Shown here: piece after piece, positions 1-7,319 of the stretch
Numbering within the stretch: position 1 is the stretch's first letter
How the letters are laid out: each line of letters starts with the position of its first letter
Assembly (NCBI GenBank): GCA_964476625.1
Contig: CAYZBJ010000009.1
Location: forward strand, 6,816 to 70,815
Direction: 5' to 3'
DNA: 64,000 nt
DNA from: JAMLIN01 sp964476625
GTDB lineage: Bacteria; Pseudomonadota; Gammaproteobacteria; Burkholderiales; Burkholderiaceae_E
The notes under the pieces: model-generated
Seen by the model: only the letters and a program-made list of their open reading frames with translations
The model's database searches: none
What the model was told of the DNA's origin: nothing
Made by a program: the position numbers and the translations under genes

Positions 1-382
1 CGAGCACCGGCGAAATCGCCAGCAGCACCCCGGCGGCGGTCGCAACGCCCTTGCCGCCCCGGAATCGGAAGAACACCGGATAGAGATGCCCGAGGAAGAC
101 CGCCAGGGCAACGGCGGCAATCACCCATTCGTCGAGGCCGAGGGGGGCGGCGAGCATCCGGGCGGCGAACACCGCCACCCAGCCCTTGGCGGCATCGCCG
201 AGCAGGGTCAGGATCGCGGCGCGGCGATTGCCGGTGCGCAACACGTTGGTCGCACCGGGGTTGCCCGAGCCGTAGCTGCGCGGGTCGCCCAGCCCCATCG
301 CCCGGCTGACCACCACCGCGAAGGAGACCGAACCGACCAGGTAGGCGAGTATCACCAACAGCCAGGGAACCACCGCCGCCAT
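1..382 (-). CDS. plsY: Glycerol-3-phosphate acyltransferase PlsY (partial, C-terminus beyond window)
   Basis: This inner-membrane enzyme transfers the acyl group of acyl-phosphate to sn-glycerol-3-phosphate, the first step of phospholipid synthesis. The visible 127 residues start with a hydrophobic helix (MAAVVPWLLVILAYLVGSV). Next come the family glycine motif GSGNPGATNVLR and the second signature GHLYPVFFRFRGGKGVAT, both of which contribute to the glycerol-3-phosphate and phosphate sites in PlsY. The ATG at 382 shares its A with the TGA of ybaK (TGATG), so the two are translationally coupled. The rest of the protein, about 70 residues, lies to the left of the window. The identity is firm. 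Confidence 0.95.
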   Translation of the reverse strand, partial: MAAVVPWLLVILAYLVGSVSFAVVVSRAMGLGDPRSYGSGNPGATNVLRTGNRRAAILTLLGDAAKGWVAVFAARMLAAPLGLDEWVIAAVALAVFLGHLYPVFFRFRGGKGVATAAGVLLAISPVL

Positions 383-867
383 CAGGCCTCCCGCGCGCAG
401 GAAACCGGCTGCGGGGCGAGCAGTCCGGTGAGTGCGACCGGCGCGATCCCGAGCAGGTAGCCGCGACGCCCGCCGTTGATATAGATGCGCTCGAGTTCGA
501 GAACGCTGCGCTCGACGTAGACCGGCAAGGGCTTGCGGCAGCCGAAGGGCGAGGTGCCGCCGACCTGGTAGCCGGTGTGGCGGCTCGCCACCGCGGGCTC
601 GCAGGCGACGACCGACTTGCAGCCGATCTCGCGGGCGAGGTTGCGGGTCGACACCAGGCGGTCGCCGTGCATCAGCACCACCAGGGGGCGGGCCTTCTCG
701 TCCTGCATCACCAGGGTCTTGACCACGGCATGCTCGTCGACCCCGAGCGCCCGGGCGGCGACCTCGGTGCCGCCATGCTCGACGTATTCATAGGGGAACT
801 CGTCGAAGGCAACGCCCGCGCGACGCAGCGCGGCGGTGGCGGGGGTTTCGGACACATGGCGTGGCAT
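382..867 (-). CDS. ybaK: YbaK/ProX-type aminoacyl-tRNA deacylase
   Basis: A 161-residue single-domain protein of the YbaK/EbsC family. These proteins hydrolyse mischarged tRNAs in trans, typically Cys-tRNA(Pro). The family lysine lies in VVKTLVM near residue 50, and the glycine-rich loop GYQVGGTSPFG lies near residue 100; both are typical of the YbaK branch. The length is normal. The ATG at 867 follows a short leader next to a dispersed repeat element, and the gene ends on the plsY start codon, forming a two-gene operon. YbaK is favoured over ProXp-ala or YeaK because of the GGTSPFG loop, but substrate specificity is inferred. Confidence 0.9.
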   Translation of the reverse strand: MPRHVSETPATAALRRAGVAFDEFPYEYVEHGGTEVAARALGVDEHAVVKTLVMQDEKARPLVVLMHGDRLVSTRNLAREIGCKSVVACEPAVASRHTGYQVGGTSPFGCRKPLPVYVERSVLELERIYINGGRRGYLLGIAPVALTGLLAPQPVSCAREA

Positions 868-899
868 GCGCGAATCCTAGCAGCCCCGGCCCCATCCCA

Positions 900-1003
900 G
901 ACGGCTTCGAATTCGGGCGCAGGGCAAGGCGGGGCGCCGCAGACAGTACGGACAGTACGGCAAGGCGCCCCAACGCAGTCATGCGGTCGAATCCGGAGCC
1001 GTC
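900..1003. repeat. Dispersed palindromic repeat, family A, copy 1
   Basis: An imperfect palindrome of 104 bp between the ybaK start and the xerD stop. The ends (900-915 and 988-1003) are inverted repeats matching at 14 of 16 positions. Inside, GGGGCGCC at 931-938 pairs with GGCGCCCC at 964-971, and a central GTAC/GTAC stem closes a GGACA loop. Related copies lie at 45348-45452, 62381-62484 and 63937-64000 (cut by the window edge). The copy ends 2 nt from the xerD stop codon and could act as a transcription terminator for xerD. It carries no coding capacity or transposase. Confidence 0.85.
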
Positions 1004-1005
1004 TC

Positions 1006-1923
<918 letters not shown>

Positions 1924-2027
1924 CCGGTACGGGCGAAGGGCGGATCCGCTCGGGCGCCCGAGTCCGATACACTGCGCCACTTGTGGCGGGACGCCCCATC
2001 GCGCCCGCATTCTGACACCGGCGACCC

Positions 2028-2945
2028 GTGAACACGATCGGCCTGCTGATCCCCGACATCTCGATGATCCTGCTCGGCTTCGTGCTGCGCCGGGCCAGCG
2101 GCTGGCCGAAGTCGTTCTGGGACAACCTCGAGAAGCTGGTCTACTTCATCCTCTTCCCGGCGCTGCTGGTCTCCTCGCTGCTGCGCTCGCCGCTGTCGGT
2201 CGCCCGCGACGGCCCGGCGGTCGCCAACACCATGATCGCGCTGTTCGCGGGCATCGCACTGGCCTGGCTGGCGCGCCCGGTGCTCGATCCGCTGCCGCGC
2301 CACTTCGCCTCCGGCGCGCAATGCGGTTTCCGGTTCAACTCCTACATCGCGCTCGCGCTCGCCCAGACCCTCGGCGGCCAGGAGGGGCTCGCCCTGTGCG
2401 CGGTCTTCATCGGCTTCGTGGTGCCGACGGTCAACGTCGCCGCGGTGCTGCCGCTGGCCAGGCATGCGGGCACCGGCATCGTGCGCGAGCTCGTGCGCAA
2501 CCCGCTGATCATCGCCACCGTGGCCGGGCTGGCCGGCAACCTGCTCGGCCTCCAGCTGCCCGGCGTGATCGACGCGACCCTCGGGCGGCTCGGCAGCGCC
2601 GCCATCGCCCTCGGCCTGATCGCGGTCGGCGCGGGCCTGGTGCTCTCGCGCAGCGAAGCGCTCGGCGCGCGCGAGAAACGCAGTTCGCGATCGCTGGCGA
2701 TCTGGATCACCGCGGTCAAGCTCGTCGCGATGCCGACCGTGGCATTGCTGTGCGGCTTGCTGCTCGAGCTCGAACCGATGCCGCTCGCGATCAGCCTGAT
2801 GTTCTGCGCCCTGCCGACGGCGACGAGCTGCTACATCCTCGCCGCCCGCATGGGCGGCGACGGCGAATACGTCGCCTACCTCATCACGGTATCGATGCTC
2901 GCCTCGCTCGTGAGCCTGCCGCTGTGGCTCGGGCTCGTGACCTAG
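2028..2945 (+). CDS. AEC family transporter (auxin efflux carrier-like permease)
   Basis: A 305-residue integral membrane protein with about ten hydrophobic helices in two halves. Features such as LVYFILFPALLVSSLL in the first half and FCALPTATSCYILAARMGG in the second half mark the AEC family (PF03547). Bacterial members export or take up malate, malonate or other organic acids; the substrate here is unknown. GTG at 2028 is taken as the start because it places the first helix (NTIGLLIPDISMILLGFVL) at the N-terminus. The short intergenic stretch 1924-2027 must hold promoters for both this gene and divergent xerD. Confidence 0.85.
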   Translation: MNTIGLLIPDISMILLGFVLRRASGWPKSFWDNLEKLVYFILFPALLVSSLLRSPLSVARDGPAVANTMIALFAGIALAWLARPVLDPLPRHFASGAQCGFRFNSYIALALAQTLGGQEGLALCAVFIGFVVPTVNVAAVLPLARHAGTGIVRELVRNPLIIATVAGLAGNLLGLQLPGVIDATLGRLGSAAIALGLIAVGAGLVLSRSEALGAREKRSSRSLAIWITAVKLVAMPTVALLCGLLLELEPMPLAISLMFCALPTATSCYILAARMGGDGEYVAYLITVSMLASLVSLPLWLGLVT

Positions 2946-3066
2946 GGACCCGCCCGGCCGGCGATCGCCTACCGTCAATGAGGCAGGCCGCGGCGTTCGA
3001 CGGCCGCAAACCGCCGATGCGGCAGTGCACGGTGCGCGCGCGCTTTCGATCGTGTAGTTTTGCCTC

Positions 3067-3528
3067 ATGCCGCAACATCCGATCAGCGAATCCCTGGTCC
3101 GCGACCACCGCCTGTGCGAGCTCGCCTTGCGAGGCCTCGACGACTGGCTCGCGAGCGGCTCGCCGATCGTGCGCCACCCCCTGGCGGCCTGCTCGATCGC
3201 GCTGCTGCGCCATGTCGACACCGAGGAGCACGTCCTCTATCCGCGGCTGCGCGCGGCGCGTCCCGACATCGAGCCCACGCTGGAGCGGCTCAGCCGCGAC
3301 CACGAGCTGTTCCGCGAACAGCTCTGGCAGATCGATACCTTCGTCCATGCCGACGAACGCGACGAAGCGCGCCGCCTCATCGCGCAACTGATGCGGGTGC
3401 TGCTGGCCCACAACCAGGCTGAAGAAGCCGCGGTCTTCCCGCACATCGCCGAAGCCCTCCCCGATCCCGAGGAGGTCGTCTGGCTGTTCGGCGGAGGACA
3501 CTTCCGGCAGGCGCCCGAAGCCGCCTGA
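3067..3528 (+). CDS. Hemerythrin domain-containing protein
   Basis: A soluble four-helix protein of 153 residues with the HHE-type di-iron ligand pattern: RDHRLCEL in helix 1, HVDTEEHVLYP in helix 2, RDHELF in helix 3 and HNQAEEAAVFP in helix 4. Stand-alone bacterial hemerythrin-like proteins bind O2 or NO, or handle iron and redox stress. No role can be deduced from the neighbours, a transporter and tsaE. The stop codon lies inside a perfect 14-bp palindrome (3522-3535, CGCCTGATCAGGCG). It is likely monocistronic. Confidence 0.88.
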   Translation: MPQHPISESLVRDHRLCELALRGLDDWLASGSPIVRHPLAACSIALLRHVDTEEHVLYPRLRAARPDIEPTLERLSRDHELFREQLWQIDTFVHADERDEARRLIAQLMRVLLAHNQAEEAAVFPHIAEALPDPEEVVWLFGGGHFRQAPEAA

Positions 3529-3809
3529 TCAGGCGTCGGCGACATTTCCTCATCGGGTCGCCTTGCCGTGCAGGGGTTTCGCCTGCGGCCAAAGGCGATA
3601 TCCCGTCACCCAGTAACGGCATTGTCGCCGGCGCGCGACAGCCCGGTCGGCTGCGGGATGGCCTCGCCCGCGGCCAGGGCGGCGACTTCGACGCGCCCCT
3701 GCGAGCACCGCGGATGGGCCCCGGCCTCGGGCGGGCCCTGCCCGGCTGGCCCGTTGCGAGCGCCCGGCCGGATAATCGGGCTCCCGTGCCACGCGCTGCC
3801 CCGAACCCG
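3529..3809. other. Intergenic region with no recognised gene
   Basis: This 281-bp GC-rich stretch lies between the hemerythrin and tsaE. I see short inverted repeats, for example GCAGG at 3570 pairing with CCTGC at 3582, but no tRNA, no riboswitch I can name, and no convincing protein. A reverse-strand reading frame crosses it but has no recognisable domain. The gene often found here next to tsaE in related genomes (queG) is not present. Confidence 0.5.
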
Positions 3810-4337
3810 ATGACCGCCCCGAACCCCGCTTCCGACAAGGCTTTCGACGATGCCCTCGAGGGCCGGCTGGCCGACGAGAGCGCCACGGTGGCGCTCGCCG
3901 AGGCCGTCGCCTCCGCCCTCGAACCGGGCACCTCGATCCACCTGTCAGGCGAACTCGGCGCTGGCAAGACCCGCTTCGCGCGCGCCCTGCTCGCCGCCCT
4001 CGGCCACCCGGGTCGGGTGAAGAGCCCGACATTCACCCTCGTCGAACCTTATAATTTACCGAGGTTCGACCTCTACCACTTTGATTTTTATAGATTCTCC
4101 TCGAGTGACGAGTGGCGTGAAGCAGGTTTCGACGAGTATTTCGCAGGTCCGGCGGTCAGCCTGGTCGAATGGCCGGAGATGGGCGGCCCGGGCCTGCCCG
4201 CGCCCGACTTGCGGATCCGGCTCGATGCCGATCCCGACGACGACGGCGCCCGCCGGGTCCGCCTGCAGGCGCGCGGCCCGAGGGGACTCGCTTGTCTGAG
4301 CGCCGTACGCGCCGCGGACTGCTTCGCTTCGGGCTGA
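3810..4337 (+). CDS. tsaE: tRNA threonylcarbamoyladenosine biosynthesis ATPase TsaE
   Basis: TsaE is the small ATPase that drives the TsaBD complex making t6A37 of ANN-decoding tRNAs. From the ATG at 3810 the protein has 175 residues. The P-loop is GELGAGKT (about residue 50), followed by the switch-like SPTFTLVEPY and the family motif YHFDFYRF. The C-terminal tail is proline/arginine-rich. An in-frame GTG at 3786 is an alternative start. Codons for the stretch around YNLPRFDLYHFDFYRF (4047-4107) are strikingly AT-rich compared with the rest and contain a TATAAT at 4050-4055. The 3' end overlaps amiC by 46 nt. Confidence 0.93.
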   Translation: MTAPNPASDKAFDDALEGRLADESATVALAEAVASALEPGTSIHLSGELGAGKTRFARALLAALGHPGRVKSPTFTLVEPYNLPRFDLYHFDFYRFSSSDEWREAGFDEYFAGPAVSLVEWPEMGGPGLPAPDLRIRLDADPDDDGARRVRLQARGPRGLACLSAVRAADCFASG

Positions 4338-5680
4338 GCGCGCCGCTCTTCGCGCTCAACGTTCCCCTCGCCTCGGCCACCACGATCCTCGCGGTGCGGG
4401 TCTGGCCGGCGCGCGACTACACCCGGGTCACCCTCGAGCACGACAGCAAGCCCGCGTTCAGCCATGCCGTCCTGGCCGGACCGGATCGCCTGATGGTCGA
4501 CATCGAAGGCATCGGGCTCGATGGCCAGATCCGCGAAGTCGTCGAGAAGGTCCGGCCCGACGATCCGTTCATCGCGGGCGTGCGCATCGGACTGAACCGG
4601 CCCGGCGTGGTGCGGCTGGTGTTCGACCTCAAGCAGGCCGTCAGGCCGCAGCTGTTCACCCTGGCGCCGGTCGGCGACTACCAGCACCGCCTCGTGATCG
4701 ACCTGCATCCGCTGGTCGAGCGCGACCCCCTCGTCGCCCTGCTCGAGCAGGCCGGCGACGATGCGCCCGCCGATGGCGAGGACCCGCTGGTCGCCCTGCT
4801 GCGCGAACGGGATCCGGAATCCGCGCCACGGCCGGCCGACAGCGCCGGGCCGTCGGTCGCCGAAACCCTCGCCCGGGCCGCCGAACGCCCCGCCGACCAT
4901 GTGCCTGTGCCGCGCGCGAGCCAGGGCAAGCGACCGACGCAGCCGGCCGCCCAGCCGCCGCGCCAGCGCCCCCTGCGACTGGCGACCATCGCGATCGATC
5001 CGGGTCATGGCGGCGAGGATCCCGGCGCGATCGGGCGGCGCGGCACCCGCGAGAAGGACGTCGTACTCGCGATCGCCCAGGAATTGCGGGCGCTGGTCGC
5101 GGCCGAACCGGGCATGCGGGCCTTCATGACCCGCGAAGGCGACTTCTTCGTGCCGCTGGGCACCCGCGTGGCCAAGGCGCGCCGGGTCCAGGCCGACCTG
5201 TTCGTGTCGATCCACGCCGACGCCTTCGTCGAACCGACCGCCCGGGGCGCCTCGGTGTTCGTGCTGTCCGATCGCGTCGCGAGCAGCACCGCGGCGCGCT
5301 GGCTCGCGACGCGAGAAAACCGCGCCGACCTGATCGGCGGGGTCGACCTGCGCTCCCGCAACCGGGAAGTCGCCAGCCTGCTGCTCGACATGTCGACGAA
5401 GTCGCAGATCATGAGTTCGCAGGTGGCCGCCAATGAAGTGCTCGGCGAGCTGCGCCGGGTCGGCCATGTGCACAAGCCCCATGTGGAGCGCGCCGGCTTC
5501 GCGGTCCTCAAGGCGCCGGACATGCCTTCGATCCTGGTCGAGACCGCCTTCATCAGCAATCCGCAGGAAGAGGCGCGGCTCGCCGACCCGCGCTACCAGC
5601 GCACCGTCGCCGAGGCGATCTTCCGCGGCCTGCGCAACTACCTGCGCGCCCATCCGCCGGCAGCCGGAGGCCGGGTCTGA
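4292..5680 (+). CDS. amiC: N-acetylmuramoyl-L-alanine amidase AmiC-type, Tat-exported
   Basis: This periplasmic zinc amidase cleaves the amide bond between MurNAc and the stem peptide and separates daughter cells. The start is taken as TTG at 4292, preceded by GAGGGG and overlapping tsaE. It gives a 462-residue protein beginning with a twin-arginine signal (ERRTRRGLLRFGLSAPLF), as in E. coli AmiA/AmiC. An AMIN domain (about residues 32-140) is followed by a Pro/Arg linker and Amidase_3. Zinc ligands are His239 in DPGHGG, the Glu of TREKDVV and the His of SIHADA; the catalytic Glu is in ILVETAFISN. The tsaE-amiC pairing is widespread in proteobacteria. A small regulatory helix insertion is likely between ligands 2 and 3. 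Confidence 0.9.
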   Translation: MSERRTRRGLLRFGLSAPLFALNVPLASATTILAVRVWPARDYTRVTLEHDSKPAFSHAVLAGPDRLMVDIEGIGLDGQIREVVEKVRPDDPFIAGVRIGLNRPGVVRLVFDLKQAVRPQLFTLAPVGDYQHRLVIDLHPLVERDPLVALLEQAGDDAPADGEDPLVALLRERDPESAPRPADSAGPSVAETLARAAERPADHVPVPRASQGKRPTQPAAQPPRQRPLRLATIAIDPGHGGEDPGAIGRRGTREKDVVLAIAQELRALVAAEPGMRAFMTREGDFFVPLGTRVAKARRVQADLFVSIHADAFVEPTARGASVFVLSDRVASSTAARWLATRENRADLIGGVDLRSRNREVASLLLDMSTKSQIMSSQVAANEVLGELRRVGHVHKPHVERAGFAVLKAPDMPSILVETAFISNPQEEARLADPRYQRTVAEAIFRGLRNYLRAHPPAAGGRV

Positions 5681-5740
5681 AGCGAAACGACCCCCACGCT
5701 CGCGATCGCTCGCTGGCCTCCAAAGGGGATATCAGCGGTT
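5678..5740. repeat. Dispersed repeat, family B, copy 1 (starts at the amiC stop codon)
   Basis: Starting at the amiC TGA, the sequence runs AAACGACCCCCACGCTCGCG and then an AGGGGATATCAGCGG tail. Read from the phoU stop codon on the minus strand (30190 downward), a second copy matches it at 29 of 37 positions, including the TGA itself. The pyrimidine/purine blocks CCCCCAC and AGGGG can pair. Similar stop-codon-anchored CCCCCACGCTCGC elements are, to my knowledge, common in Burkholderiales genomes. It probably works as a terminator-like hairpin. It makes translation of the Nudix gene from within this stretch unlikely. Confidence 0.6.
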
Positions 5741-5916
5741 TCGGACGGCCGGCCGCCACTGATGCGGCCCGCCTCGCACGGCGCGTCGAGGCCCTGCGCG
5801 AGCGCGCCCTGGCGCAGGCCAGCGCAGCGCCGGCGCGGCCACGGATCGGCCTGGCGATCGACGGCCGCGTCGTCGGTTCGGTCGAGCCCGACGATGCCCG
5901 CCTGCTTGCACGAACG

Positions 5917-6612
5917 GTGGCGGGGCTCGTGTTCGACGAGAGCTGCCTCTCGCTCGCGCCGGATCGCGATGGCGACGCCAACGCCACCCTCGCGGCGATC
6001 GCATTCGCCTTGCGCGATGCCGGCCGGCTCGGGCCATGGCGCGGCGAAGCGCTGCCGGTGCTGGCCGACGACGGCGCGCTGCTCGGGCACATCGAGCGCG
6101 CCGCGATGCGCGCCCTCGGCCTGCGCACGATCGCGGTCCACCTGGTCGGGTGCTGCGCCGACGGGCGGATGTGGGTGCAGCGCCGGGCGCTGGACAAGGC
6201 GGTCGACCCGGGGCGGCTCGACACCCTCGCGGGCGGCCTGGTCGGCCTGTGCGACGACGATGCCGGCTGGCGGATCGAGGCGCTGGCCGATGCGATGAGC
6301 CGGGAGGCGGACGAGGAAGCCGGATTCGACGCCGGCGCGGCCTTGCATCGCATCGCCGGCGCGCCCCTGCGGATCGCACGGCCGGTCGAAGAAGGCTACA
6401 TGGTCGAGGACCTGGTGGGCTTCGAGGCCCTGATCGACGCCGGCTTCGTTCCCTGCAACCGCGACGGCGAAGTCGCCGGCTTCGAGTGCCTCGCGCCGGA
6501 TACGCTCATCGAGCGGATCGGCCGCGACGAATTCACCCTCGAGGCGTCGCTCCTGATCCTTGGCTGGCTGCGGCAAGGCGGGCGCGCCGACTGCGGAGCC
6601 ACTCGCGAATGA
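5917..6612 (+). CDS. DUF4743 / Nudix hydrolase family protein (start uncertain)
   Basis: The protein matches the DUF4743-Nudix family, related to thiamine pyrophosphokinase-like Nudix enzymes. The Nudix box is partly recognisable in LDTLAGGLVG followed by SREADEEAGF. GTG at 5917 is the first normal start in frame, giving 231 residues. The frame is open further upstream, and the coding-like sequence (DAARLARRVEALRERALAQA at 5761-5820, then IGLAIDGRVVGSV) belongs to the N-terminal DUF4743 domain. The true start is therefore probably near 5760, yet no ATG, GTG or TTG is in frame there. A CTG at 5677 with GGAGG 6 nt before it is an odd alternative, and a one-base error near 5762 (ATG in the neighbouring frame) is another. 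The 3' end overlaps convergent dedA by 80 bp. Confidence 0.7.
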   Translation: MAGLVFDESCLSLAPDRDGDANATLAAIAFALRDAGRLGPWRGEALPVLADDGALLGHIERAAMRALGLRTIAVHLVGCCADGRMWVQRRALDKAVDPGRLDTLAGGLVGLCDDDAGWRIEALADAMSREADEEAGFDAGAALHRIAGAPLRIARPVEEGYMVEDLVGFEALIDAGFVPCNRDGEVAGFECLAPDTLIERIGRDEFTLEASLLILGWLRQGGRADCGATRE

Positions 6613-7222
6613 CCGCGAACACCGCCGGCAGTCCCGGGATGATGATCATCGCGAGCGCGACCACCGAGAAGTTCGCGCGCACCCATTCGGTATTGCCGAA
6701 CAGGAAGCCGAGGGTGCTCAGGCTGCCGACCCAGAGGATGCCGCCGGCGACGTTGTAGAAGGCGAAGCGCGGATAGTGCATCTGGGCAACGCCGGCCACG
6801 AAGGGGGCGAAGGTCCGCACGAAGGGCAGGAAGCGGGCGACGACGATCGTGATCGGCCCGTGCTTCTCGTAGAAGGCATGGGTACGGTCGAAGGCGGCGC
6901 GATTGAAGAAGCGCGACTGCTCCCAGCCGAAGACCTTCGGCCCGACCTTGCGACCGATCGAATAGTTCAGCGCATCGCCGAGGATGGCGGCCACCGTGAG
7001 CAGGACGATCAGCAGGCCGATGTCGAGGCCACCGACGCCGGCGATGGCCCCCGCCACGAACAGCAGCGAATCCCCCGGCAGGAAAGGCATCACCACCAGG
7101 CCGGTCTCGACGAAGATGATCGCGAACATGAGCGCGTAGACCCACACGCCATAGGCCTGCACCACCGCCTCGAGGTGTTTGTCGAGGTGGAGGAAGATGT
7201 CGATGAGGGCAGTCCAGTCCAT
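6533..7222 (-). CDS. DedA family membrane protein
   Basis: A 229-residue polytopic inner-membrane protein of the DedA/VTT (SNARE-associated) family, which takes part in phospholipid (undecaprenyl-phosphate or phosphatidylethanolamine) flipping and membrane homeostasis. Diagnostic motifs are the acidic ETGLVVMPFLPGDSLL in the first re-entrant segment and VVARFLPFVRTFAPFVAG, holding the conserved arginines, in the second. The start at 7222 (MDWTALIDIF) is clear. The C-terminus is Arg/Ala-rich and lies inside the convergent Nudix gene. It appears to be a single-gene unit; the region between it and mutL (7223-7319) serves as divergent promoter. Confidence 0.92.
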   Translation of the reverse strand: MDWTALIDIFLHLDKHLEAVVQAYGVWVYALMFAIIFVETGLVVMPFLPGDSLLFVAGAIAGVGGLDIGLLIVLLTVAAILGDALNYSIGRKVGPKVFGWEQSRFFNRAAFDRTHAFYEKHGPITIVVARFLPFVRTFAPFVAGVAQMHYPRFAFYNVAGGILWVGSLSTLGFLFGNTEWVRANFSVVALAMIIIPGLPAVFAVIREWLRSRRARLAAASQGSGATPRG

Positions 7223-7319
7223 GGGCTGCGATGATACCCGCGCCCGCCGCGCGATTCGGTGACATCCGCCTCAGCCGGCCGATGTCGGGCGCCCGCCGGG
7301 GCCTCGTATAATTCGCCCG

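Noticed and set aside
3606..3941. Minus-strand frame before tsaE, considered as a remnant of queG or another gene
   Set aside because: No iron-sulfur cysteine motifs or recognisable domain; overlaps tsaE.
4088..5653. Minus-strand frame of 521 codons opposite amiC
   Set aside because: Shadow frame rich in Asp, Arg and His without any recognised motif; AmiC is complete on the other strand.
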